NCBI GenBank assembly: GCA_012514775.1
Contig: JAAYZQ010000215.1
Span: 1-10,038 of the forward strand
Direction: 5' to 3'
Source of the DNA: Anaerolineaceae bacterium
GTDB lineage: Bacteria > Chloroflexota > Anaerolineae > JAAYZQ01
Length of the DNA: 10,038 bases
Of the stretch, positions 1 through 5,759 are shown piece by piece; within the stretch, counting starts at the first letter, position 1; each line of letters starts with the position of its first letter. The notes beneath the pieces are model-generated. The model searched no databases, was not told where the DNA came from, and worked only from the letters and a program-made list of their open reading frames with translations. The translations under genes and the position numbers were made by a program.

Positions 1-1381
1 CGAACCATTCCGGCAGTTGCACCCAGGCCTCGCCGTTCCTATCCAGCACGACGTTGCCGTTGTAGACGTTCATCATGTCCGGGGACTCGACGAACGAGTG
101 CGACAGGGTCTGGTTGGCCGGGTCCAGCGGGTGATCGATGGTGAACGAACCGGCACTCTTGGTCAGGGTGCCCTGGACCAGCACGTCTCCCTGAAACCAG
201 CCGGCAAAGCCCGCTTCACCCGTATTTCGGAAAAAGCCGGCGGCCGAAGAGCCGTGGGTGCTGCTGATATCGGCCCACACGCCGGTCATCATGCCGCTCG
301 TGCCGGCGGCGTTGAAATAGCCGGCCGCAGAGTTGTCGCTGTTGCTGCTGTTCACAGCATAGATGGCGTGGGTAACGCCGCTGGCGCCCTGGGCATGGAA
401 ATGGCCGGCTCGGGTGCCGCCCGACGTGCTGGTGGTGGTGCCCACGACGGCGTACGTCCTGCCACTCGGGGTAAGGTTGGTAAAGCGGCCCGTTACGGCG
501 CCGGTGCTATTCTGCACGTTCAGCCTGGCATCTGGGGTGCCCGTGCCGATGCCCACCTCGCCGCCATCTTCCAGGTAGAGCCGAAAGTCCGAGACAGCCG
601 TCTCGGCAAAGTTCAGACCGCCGTCCATGTAGTTGAGGTGCCACTGGTTGGCGCCGGCCGAGTCCACGAGCTGAAGCCAGGCAGAGTCGCTGCCCGTGCC
701 CCTGATGGTGAGCGGCGAGCCGGTGGCCGGAACCGCGCCGATGCCCAGCCGGCCGGTTGCGTCGAGGCGCATCCGCTCGGCGTTGTTGGTCCTGAAGACC
801 AGGTCCTGGCCGTCGGTGGTGCCCAGGAAGTCGCTGGCCGGCGTGGTGCCGGCATTGCCATCCAGCCCCCAAAAGGCGCTGCTGTGCTGCCCGTCCAGCG
901 TGTCGGCGTTTCTCGCCTCCTCCGCCTGGAGCGCATAGGGCACGGCGGTGATGTGCCAGTCGGGGGCGAGCCGGGTGAAGGAGGTACCGTCGTCGCTGAA
1001 CCACACGCGCAGGTAGCGGTCGGTCCCGTCAAAGACCGAGGCGTTCAGCGGCTGCGTCATGCCACCCAGGGAGGTATCGCCCAGCAGGCCGTTGAACAGG
1101 CCATTGACCACGGGCAACAGCACGGAGTTTGTCGGCCGACCGCCAGCCCAGGACGAGCCGTCGTTGGACCAGTAGGTCACACTTCCCGCCTGGTTCACCA
1201 CGGCGAACTTGAAGTACCCATCGCCGGTGTAGGGCTTGCCGTCCACCGCCACTTTTCCCTGGTAGCTGACGATGGCGGGTGATCCGCTCTGGGCACTGGT
1301 CGAGGTGGCAGAGAACAACAAGGCCGCCACCGCAAGGATAGCGCCAAACACGCCTGCCAACAGAACCCGGTTCTTCTTCAT
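1..1381 (-). CDS. Secreted modular surface protein, C-terminus cut by window edge
   Basis: The reading frame is open from the ATG at 1381 to the left edge (460 codons, no stop), so the protein is incomplete. A GGAGG Shine-Dalgarno at 1393-1397 lies 11 nt before the ATG. Residues 1-30 form a Sec signal peptide (KKNR, a hydrophobic stretch, then STSAQS). Residues about 36-155 resemble a module common in bacterial exported proteins: 'VSYQGKV' at the start, 'NGLFNGLLG' in the middle, 'ITAVPYALQAEEA' at the end. 'ADTLDGQHSSAF' (159-170) follows, then 'AERMRLDATGRLGIG' (201-215), a segment type seen in surface and tail-fibre-like proteins. Residues about 308-395 contain three units of roughly 27 residues ending in 'AGxFxAxGxSG'. 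The end, 'IDHPLDPANQ' to 'EAWVQLPEWF' (415-460), looks like a recurring C-terminal domain whose rest lies outside the window. Export is well supported. The role (adhesion, sheath or cell-surface fibre) is inference. Confidence 0.8.
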   Translation of the reverse strand, partial: MKKNRVLLAGVFGAILAVAALLFSATSTSAQSGSPAIVSYQGKVAVDGKPYTGDGYFKFAVVNQAGSVTYWSNDGSSWAGGRPTNSVLLPVVNGLFNGLLGDTSLGGMTQPLNASVFDGTDRYLRVWFSDDGTSFTRLAPDWHITAVPYALQAEEARNADTLDGQHSSAFWGLDGNAGTTPASDFLGTTDGQDLVFRTNNAERMRLDATGRLGIGAVPATGSPLTIRGTGSDSAWLQLVDSAGANQWHLNYMDGGLNFAETAVSDFRLYLEDGGEVGIGTGTPDARLNVQNSTGAVTGRFTNLTPSGRTYAVVGTTTSTSGGTRAGHFHAQGASGVTHAIYAVNSSNSDNSAAGYFNAAGTSGMMTGVWADISSTHGSSAAGFFRNTGEAGFAGWFQGDVLVQGTLTKSAGSFTIDHPLDPANQTLSHSFVESPDMMNVYNGNVVLDRNGEAWVQLPEWF

Positions 1382-1811
1382 GCTGGATCTTGCCTCCGTT
1401 TCTGAGACTTGGCCCGGTCGATATGAACCGTCACGGCGCGCGGTGACCGAGTCGCGACGTTAAAGCCGGAGCAGCATCTCTTGAGAACATTGTATGTTAA
1501 TGCAAGCGGCAATGCGGTACCAATGCGTGCGATTGCCTGCCCTCTCTAACGTTTCTTCGCGACACCTATGTAGCGGGGAGTTCTCTTGCAGTATTCCTCC
1601 TGGGTCCCTATCCTGAACAAGCTCAGTATAGCACGCCCGGGGATTGACCTGTGCCGAATTTCGGCTCTGGTATGTTAGGCCCGACTATGCCGATCTACAT
1701 TGTGGTGCAGATCCAACGATGCCCATATTGTGCAACAGAAGTCGCTTCCTGTCAATTTCGGAGGCTACCCTTTTGGAGGAGCAACGCCTCAAAAACCTGC
1801 TGCATCAGCCA
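1382..1811. other. Intergenic stretch without a recognisable gene
   Basis: This stretch of about 430 nt holds the leader and candidate promoter of the surface protein gene on its left side. The rest, about 1530-1811, shows no frame with a convincing start, Shine-Dalgarno and protein-like composition on either strand. A 13-nt inverted repeat (GCCGAA, one base, TTCGGC) lies at 1653-1665. It follows a TTGACC hexamer at 1644 and precedes TATGTT at 1671, but the spacing of 21 nt is too long for an ordinary promoter. No transposase remnant or structured RNA was recognised. Confidence 0.5.
1489..1527 (-). promoter_or_regulatory. Possible promoter of the surface protein gene with phased AATGC repeats
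   Basis: Read on the minus strand, a TACAAT -10 box (1489-1494) lies about 110 nt before the surface protein ATG. There is no good -35 hexamer at the right distance. Instead three AATGC motifs (plus-strand 1499-1503, 1511-1515, 1522-1526) lie 12 and 11 nt apart, about one helical turn each, and cover the -35 zone. The two outer-most are extended to the identical heptamer CAATGCG. This layout would suit an activator-dependent promoter, but it is a pattern read by eye. Confidence 0.3.
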
Positions 1812-2045
1812 GAGATCACCGCGAACTGGCAAACCTCGGCGCACTCTCCGTAGCCAGCGCACAGGTCGTCGTTCACCCGGGCGACGTAGCCCGACGACGC
1901 GATCATCGGCGTGCCATTTCGCCGGGCCTCCATGGCCCCGCAGCTCTTCGGCTGCCCTCGGGACACGCCTTTGGCGAAGCGAAGCAGCACGAGCAGCAGT
2001 TGCAGATGGCGTAGAAGCGATTGAGCATCGCGTCCTTGTAGTAGG
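1812..2045 (-). pseudogene. Broken partial copy of the neighbouring ferredoxin gene
   Basis: On the minus strand this segment matches codons about 197-260 of the intact ferredoxin protein gene (its positions 3137-3329). My hand alignment gives 29 mismatches in 193 aligned bases, about 85% identity, with a single 41-nt insertion at 1943-1983. Before the insertion one frame reads 'YYKDAMLNRFYAICNCCSCC'. After it the match continues in another frame as 'CGAMEARRNGTPMIASSGY' and on through the first cluster motif to 'VCQFAVISG' and a stop. 41 is not a multiple of three, so the segment cannot encode one protein. One cluster cysteine is also changed (CAGYGEC where the intact copy has CAGCGQC). The match covers neither end of the gene, and no start site was seen. 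It is most likely a decayed partial duplication or the leftover of a lost paralogue. Confidence 0.85.
1943..1983. repeat. 41-nt insertion inside the ferredoxin pseudogene
   Basis: The intact homologue reads straight from CCCCGCA into the next codons, while this copy carries 41 extra bases and then resumes the match. GCA occurs directly before the insertion and again directly after it. CTTCG near the left end can pair with CGAAG near the right end, and the centre is a near palindrome (TGCCCTCGGGACA). These traits are weakly like a tiny inserted repeat element. No second copy was found in the window, so its nature is open. Confidence 0.35.
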
Positions 2046-2152
2046 GGGCACAATCAACAAGCGTCGTTCGCTTTGACGGCACGGCTGGTCATACCAACAC
2101 CGATCAGGAGAAGATCATGGTTGGAGAGTAACACCAAGGGTTCCTCTCGTCA

Positions 2153-2529
2153 CTAAAACGGGATCCAGGCTGTCTTGTTCAGCCACTCCTCGGCTTCGCT
2201 GGCCTCCCACACAAGGAGAAGCTCCTGGGCTAGCCGGCCCAATGGCGTCCCGGGCCTTACCCACAATAGCCCCCAGGTCTGTCCGCCACCATCCCAATGC
2301 GCGTCCAGGTGAGCGGGCATGCTGGCTCGATTGGATGTGACCAGAAGTCGTTGTGCGACCTCCAGGTAGCGCAGGATCTCGGCGTCCAATGTTTCGAGGC
2401 GTCCAATGTTTCGAGATGTGGAGCACCTGGATCTCCCACGCGCAGCACATCTATTGCCGGGTTAAAGCGCAACAACGCTGTCTTGAGTCGAGGTGATTCG
2501 CACTCGTCGAGCAGAAAGCGGATCTTCAT
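2153..2529 (-). pseudogene. DUF5615 PIN-like protein, frameshifted by a 17-bp tandem duplication
   Basis: The start ATG (2529) overlaps the stop of the DUF433 gene in an ATGA junction. The frame opens with 'MKIRFLLDECESPRLK', the typical beginning of DUF5615 (PIN-like, Mut7-C related) proteins with an early acidic pair, D8-E9. After residue 44 the frame is lost and ends at 2257 as a 90-residue product whose last 46 residues are nonsense. The true continuation, 'EILRYLEVAQRLLVTSNRAS' to 'WIPF', lies in another frame and stops at 2153. Removing one copy of the 17-bp tandem repeat at 2381-2415 restores one continuous 119-residue protein, a normal family length. DUF5615 proteins usually pair with DUF433 proteins and are regarded as likely toxin-side nucleases. 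That role is family-based inference. The rest of the gene is undecayed, so the lesion looks recent, reversible or possibly an assembly artefact. Confidence 0.85.
2381..2415. repeat. Perfect 17-bp tandem duplication (two copies)
   Basis: GGCGTCCAATGTTTCGA occurs at 2381-2397 and again without gap at 2398-2414, and the next base (G, 2415) continues the periodicity. The unit is not a multiple of three. It lies within codons 38-44 of the DUF5615 gene and causes its frameshift. The two copies are identical. Confidence 0.97.
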
Positions 2530-2858
2530 GCAGGTGTTTTGTATTCCTCGGCGCGTTGCTCCCTGATGGCGCGCAATCGCTGCACGACAGGCGAGGGATC
2601 GGCCGCCCACGTCCGGTAGCGCTCTTCACGCCGAGCGGCGAGGTGCGCCAGGTAGGCGTCGACTTGAGCTCGGTTGCGCAGATAGTAGGTGATCGTGGCG
2701 TGGATCTCTTCCAGGCTCAACGTGGGCAGATGGGCAGCCATCTCCTCCGGCGTATACCCGTCCAGGTAGTACGACAGCACGTCGTCAATGCCGATTCGAT
2801 GACCTCTTAAGCGGATGTCATCCGGAGCTAGAAAGTCAAAATAGTCTTCCAGTTTCAT
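2526..2858 (-). CDS. DUF433 family protein, antitoxin-like
   Basis: This 110-residue protein has a DUF433 core in about residues 10-75: 'RLRGHRIGIDDVLSYYLDG', 'TPEEMAAHLPTLSLEEIHA' and 'TITYYLRN'. The family has a small helical, winged-helix-like fold and is often found before a PIN-like DUF5615 gene, where it is taken to be the DNA-binding antitoxin partner. That role is known from context rather than shown here. Residues about 76-110 form a charged helical tail that may contact the partner. A GAGGTG Shine-Dalgarno precedes the ATG. The stop TGA (2526-2528) overlaps the ATG of the DUF5615 gene, which points to translational coupling. The gene is intact while its partner is frameshifted, as expected if loss of the toxin side is tolerated and loss of the antitoxin side is not. 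Confidence 0.85.
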   Translation of the reverse strand: MKLEDYFDFLAPDDIRLRGHRIGIDDVLSYYLDGYTPEEMAAHLPTLSLEEIHATITYYLRNRAQVDAYLAHLAARREERYRTWAADPSPVVQRLRAIREQRAEEYKTPA

Positions 2859-2895
2859 CGTTCCACCTCACCATCCTACGCTGGTTCCTGACCCA

Positions 2896-2924
2896 AGTGT
2901 AGCACAATTGCCGCCAATGGTCAA
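2896..2924 (-). promoter_or_regulatory. Sigma70-type promoter of the DUF433/DUF5615 pair
   Basis: Read on the minus strand: TTGACC (plus-strand 2919-2924), a 17-nt spacer, then TACACT (2896-2901), placing the start of transcription near 2889, about 30 nt before the DUF433 ATG. The spacer contains an inverted repeat ATTG-CCGC-CAAT (2907-2918). A wider TGACC (2889-2893)/GGTCA (2919-2923) pair brackets the core promoter. Either could be an operator for self-regulation, which is usual for toxin-antitoxin pairs. No clear terminator separates this promoter from the ferredoxin gene upstream. Confidence 0.55.
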
Positions 2925-2973
2925 ACCTGCTTATGACGCGCCGAAAGACCAAATACTAACGATCTATTGTTTG

Positions 2974-3915
2974 TTATGCGGCTCGAGCAGCCTCTGCGAT
3001 CAACTTCTGAATCTCCAGCGGCTCGCCCTTCGCCGGATCGCGTACCAACGTGATGGCCTCTTGCGGGCAGTGCGCGACACACACCCCACAGCCCATGCAC
3101 GCCGCAGCGTCGATGCGTGCCAGTCCGTCATCCACCGAAATCGCCGCGAACTGGCAAACCTCCGCGCACTGACCACAGCCGGCACACAGCGCTTCATCCA
3201 CCTGCGCCACGTACCCCGACGACGCGATCATGGGCGTGCCGTTTCGCCGCGCCTCCATCGCCCCGCAACAGCAGGAACAGCAGTTGCAGATGGCATAGAA
3301 CCGATTGAGCATCGCGTCCTTGAAATAGGCGTGGCTGACGTGGCCGCGGGCCTGCTCGGCGTGGAGGATGTCGACCGCCTCCTGCTGGCTGATCCAGCGG
3401 GAACGTTGGGGGTGGTGCTCGACGACAAAGCTGGCGAAGGGCTCGCCGACGATGAGGCACACGTCGAGGGGCAGGCAGGGGTTCTCGCGGGCGCTGCGGC
3501 AGGGGCATTCGAGGGCGACTATATGATCGGGGTTCTTGAGCACGATGTCGCGGGCCACGGGATAGGGGATGGTCTGCTCCAGGTCGCCCAGGTCCACGTC
3601 CTCCTGGACGGTGACGAGCTGCGTCGCGGCCTCGAGGGGCACGACCTTGCCGTGATACCCGTCGGCAACAGTGCCCCCGCCGGCGCCGTCCTGGCCCTTG
3701 GGGAGCAGCCGGCCTACGAGGCGCACGGCCGGCCCCAGGACGCGGACCAGCGGGTGTTTGCCCAGGCCGATGCCGATGTAGAGGTAGGGCCAGCGGGCGT
3801 ACACGTAGCCGTGGAGCAAGTCAAAGAGAGAGTAGCCGGGCGTCCGGCGGGCCTCCTGGCGAAAGGCCCGGGTGGAAGGCTTGACAAGACCGGGAGCGTC
3901 CTGGCGCTGTTTCAT
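2974..3915 (-). CDS. Cysteine-rich 4Fe-4S ferredoxin-domain protein
   Basis: The 313-residue protein has two parts. The C-terminal part (about 236-290) carries two classic 4Fe-4S motifs: C244-AG-C247-GQ-C250-AEV-C254 and C273-MG-C276-GV-C279-VAH-C283P, so it should bind two [4Fe-4S] clusters and act as an electron carrier. The larger N-terminal part is unusual. 'ECPCR' (C137, C139) is followed by C147 and C153, then a run 'CNCCSCCC' (210-217) with six cysteines, which suggests a further metal or Fe-S site. No signal peptide is evident; 'WPYLYIGIGLG' near residue 45 is only mildly hydrophobic. The ATG at 3915 is chosen because GGAGG lies just before it; the frame is open further upstream but without support. 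It follows the nitroreductase gene by 22 nt and is the last gene of the long run. Electron transfer to that flavoprotein is inference. A decayed partial copy lies at 1812-2045. Confidence 0.85.
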   Translation of the reverse strand: MKQRQDAPGLVKPSTRAFRQEARRTPGYSLFDLLHGYVYARWPYLYIGIGLGKHPLVRVLGPAVRLVGRLLPKGQDGAGGGTVADGYHGKVVPLEAATQLVTVQEDVDLGDLEQTIPYPVARDIVLKNPDHIVALECPCRSARENPCLPLDVCLIVGEPFASFVVEHHPQRSRWISQQEAVDILHAEQARGHVSHAYFKDAMLNRFYAICNCCSCCCGAMEARRNGTPMIASSGYVAQVDEALCAGCGQCAEVCQFAAISVDDGLARIDAAACMGCGVCVAHCPQEAITLVRDPAKGEPLEIQKLIAEAARAA

Positions 3916-3937
3916 CGACCAACCTCCTTGGCCCTGG

Positions 3938-4606
3938 TCAGGGCCGCCCAACAGGGATGAGATACAGGGGCTGCTCTTCGGCCGGCAGGCCCATGGCTTC
4001 CTGGATGGCCTCGTCGTCAAAGGCGCCGATGGGCACCGCTCCAAGCCCCAGGGTCACCGCCTGGAGCAGGATGTTCTGGGCGGCGTGACCGGCCTCCAGG
4101 TGGACGTAGCGGGGGCTGCGTTCGGCGCCGTACTTGATGGCCGTCCGCTCGTATACGGCGGCGATGACAAACACGGCCGGCGCCTGGCTGACGGCCTCCT
4201 GGCGCAGGGCAGCCTGATACAGCGCCTGGCGCACGTCCGACCGGCCCACCACGGCCAGCGCGTGCCGGGCGGGCTGGTAATGATAGAGGCCGCCTGCGGT
4301 CGCGACATAGATCTCTAAGGGGTAGAGCGCCCCGGCCGACGGCGCGGTCCTGTATCCGCGCGGGTCGGTGATCCCCTGGACTGCCCACAGCAGTTGGCCC
4401 ATCTCGGCAGCGGTCAGGGGCCGGTCGCTGAACTCGCGCACCGAGCGGCGGCCGACCAGCGCTGTCTCGAGCGACGTGTCACCGCTGGTGGCGGGCGTTG
4501 GCAGCGGGGTCACGGCAACCGGCGCGGATGGGGGCGCTGCCGTGCTCGCGGCCGGGCCGCAGGCCGCGGCCAGCAGAACGACGACCAGAATGAGTCGCTT
4601 CCCCAT
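3938..4606 (-). CDS. SagB/ThcOx-type nitroreductase family lipoprotein
   Basis: This is a 222-residue FMN-dependent nitroreductase-fold protein of the SagB/ThcOx type. Visible family signatures are 'RRSVREFSDRPL' (53-64, FMN phosphate contact), 'APSAGALYPLEIYV' (88-101), 'EAGHAAQNILLQAVTLGLGA' (171-190) and the end 'LYLIPVGRP'. Members outside thiazole-peptide clusters mostly have unknown substrates, and no peptide precursor or YcaO gene is seen here. The N-terminus 'MGKRLILVVVLLAAACG' is a lipoprotein signal with probable lipidated C16, followed by a Pro/Ala/Thr-rich linker to about residue 43, so the enzyme should sit on the outer face of the membrane. The -3 lipobox residue is Ala, which is acceptable but not ideal. 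The ATG at 4606 is preferred over one 16 codons upstream because GGAGGGAGGG lies 6-8 nt before it and the signal peptide starts there. The gap to Era is 96 nt. Confidence 0.82.
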   Translation of the reverse strand: MGKRLILVVVLLAAACGPAASTAAPPSAPVAVTPLPTPATSGDTSLETALVGRRSVREFSDRPLTAAEMGQLLWAVQGITDPRGYRTAPSAGALYPLEIYVATAGGLYHYQPARHALAVVGRSDVRQALYQAALRQEAVSQAPAVFVIAAVYERTAIKYGAERSPRYVHLEAGHAAQNILLQAVTLGLGAVPIGAFDDEAIQEAMGLPAEEQPLYLIPVGRP

Positions 4607-4702
4607 GGATGGCCCTCCCTCCACGACGGCTCGCGGCTGCCCCTGCCCGCCCACACCTGCCGGGCCGACCCTGGCGGGCGCGCCGGGGATGGTGCGCGCG
4701 TT

Positions 4703-5728
4703 CTAGCCTCCGCGTCCGGGCGTGGCGTAGCCCAGCCGCCGCAGCTCTTGCTCGTCGGCCCGCCACTTCTTGCGCACCTTGACCCACAACTCCAGGAAGA
4801 CGCGGGTGCCCAGGAGCTCTTCGATCTGGCGCCGGGCGTCGCGCCCGATGCGCTTGATCATCGTGCCCCCCTGCCCAAGGATGATCGCTTTTTGCGTGTC
4901 ACGCTCGACCAGGACGTTGGCGCTGATGTAGGTCAGATCCTCGCTCCGCTCCTTGAACTGATCGACGATGACGGCCACCGAGTAGGGGATCTCTTGCCGG
5001 AGGTGCATCATCACCGCCTCTCGCACCAACTCGGCGGCCATAAAGCGGAGCTGCTGGTCGGTGATCTGCTCTTCGGGGTAATAGCGCGGCCCCAGGGGCA
5101 GTTGCTCCAGGATCATCTCCAGCAGGCGGTCGCGGTTCTCACCTTCGAGGGCCGAGATCGCAATCGAGTCGCGAACCTCGCCCAGGGCCTGGTAGTCGGC
5201 GGCATAGCCCGGCTGGCCCTCGCCCACCAGGTCGACCTTGTTCAGCACCAGGAGGACGGGCAGCTCGCGCTGTCGCTGCAGGATGGCAGCGATCTCCCGG
5301 TCCTCGTCGTTGGGCGGACGCGAGACGTCGACCATGAACAGCACCAGGTCGGCGTCGGGGATGGCGCGCACCGCCTGATCGACCATGTACTCGCCCAGCT
5401 TGTGCAGCGGCCGGTGAATGCCGGGCGTGTCGACAAATATCACCTGCGCGTCGGCCACGTCGCCCCGCGCCTGCTCCAGGGTGAGGATACCCAGGAGCCG
5501 GTTCCTCGTCGTCTGCGGCTTGGGCGAGACGATGGCAATCTTTACTCCCAGGTAGGCGTTCATCAGGGTGGACTTGCCCACGTTGGGCTTGCCCACCACG
5601 GCCACGAACCCGGAGCGATGATCGGGCGGCAGCTCGGGCTCGGCAGGCAGCACCAGTTCCTCGCCCAGGAGCTCCTCCGTCTCCCACTCCTCATCCGCGC
5701 CGGTTGGTTCTTCCGGATCGTACGTCAT
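4703..5728 (-). CDS. era: GTPase Era, 30S ribosome assembly factor
   Basis: Era is an essential GTPase that binds the 3' end of 16S rRNA through its KH domain and helps 30S maturation at the inner face of the membrane. All G motifs are present: G1 'GKPNVGKST' (46-54), the switch region 'PKPQTTRNR' (69-77), G3 'DTPG' (100-103), G4 'NKVD' (163-166), G5 'SAL' (192-194). The KH domain near residues 280-320 shows 'ILGQGGTMIKRIG'. At 341 residues it is longer than the usual 290-300. The excess is an acidic N-terminal extension of about 38 residues rich in Glu and Pro before the G domain. The ATG at 5728 has an AGAGGA Shine-Dalgarno about 5 nt upstream, so the extension is probably real. It lies 31 nt after the transporter gene. 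The usual bacterial neighbours (ybeY, rnc, recO) are absent. Confidence 0.97.
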   Translation of the reverse strand: MTYDPEEPTGADEEWETEELLGEELVLPAEPELPPDHRSGFVAVVGKPNVGKSTLMNAYLGVKIAIVSPKPQTTRNRLLGILTLEQARGDVADAQVIFVDTPGIHRPLHKLGEYMVDQAVRAIPDADLVLFMVDVSRPPNDEDREIAAILQRQRELPVLLVLNKVDLVGEGQPGYAADYQALGEVRDSIAISALEGENRDRLLEMILEQLPLGPRYYPEEQITDQQLRFMAAELVREAVMMHLRQEIPYSVAVIVDQFKERSEDLTYISANVLVERDTQKAIILGQGGTMIKRIGRDARRQIEELLGTRVFLELWVKVRKKWRADEQELRRLGYATPGRGG

Positions 5729-5759
5729 AATCCTCTTCCGTCCTTTTCCCTGGCCAGGT

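Noticed and set aside
17..1282. Long plus-strand open frame of 421 codons
   Set aside because: It is antisense to the surface protein, which has a signal peptide, a Shine-Dalgarno and recognisable domains. The plus-strand product is His/Val/Gly/Arg-rich with no known motif, as expected for a shadow frame in GC-rich DNA.
1644..1676. TTGACC and TATGTT as a plus-strand promoter
   Set aside because: The spacer of 21 nt is too long and no gene follows; only the inverted repeat between them is kept as a note.
1752..2060. Minus-strand open frames over the ferredoxin fragment as small genes
   Set aside because: Each frame matches the intact ferredoxin only in part, and the match jumps frame at the 41-nt insertion, so none is a real protein.
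1651..2076. Plus-strand frame including 'IQRCPYCATEV' as a possible small zinc-binding protein
   Set aside because: The rest is the antisense of the ferredoxin fragment and there is no Shine-Dalgarno. One CxxC pair is not enough.
2929..2973. Terminator after the ferredoxin gene
   Set aside because: No stem followed by a T run was found on the minus strand, so a terminator is not claimed and read-through into the DUF433 gene stays possible.
2908..3960. Plus-strand open frame of 350 codons
   Set aside because: It is antisense to the ferredoxin gene with its two perfect cluster motifs; its product has no recognisable domain or Shine-Dalgarno.
3916..4044. Longer N-terminus for the ferredoxin protein starting at 4044
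   Set aside because: It would overlap the nitroreductase gene by more than 100 nt and has no Shine-Dalgarno, while ATG 3915 has GGAGG directly before it.
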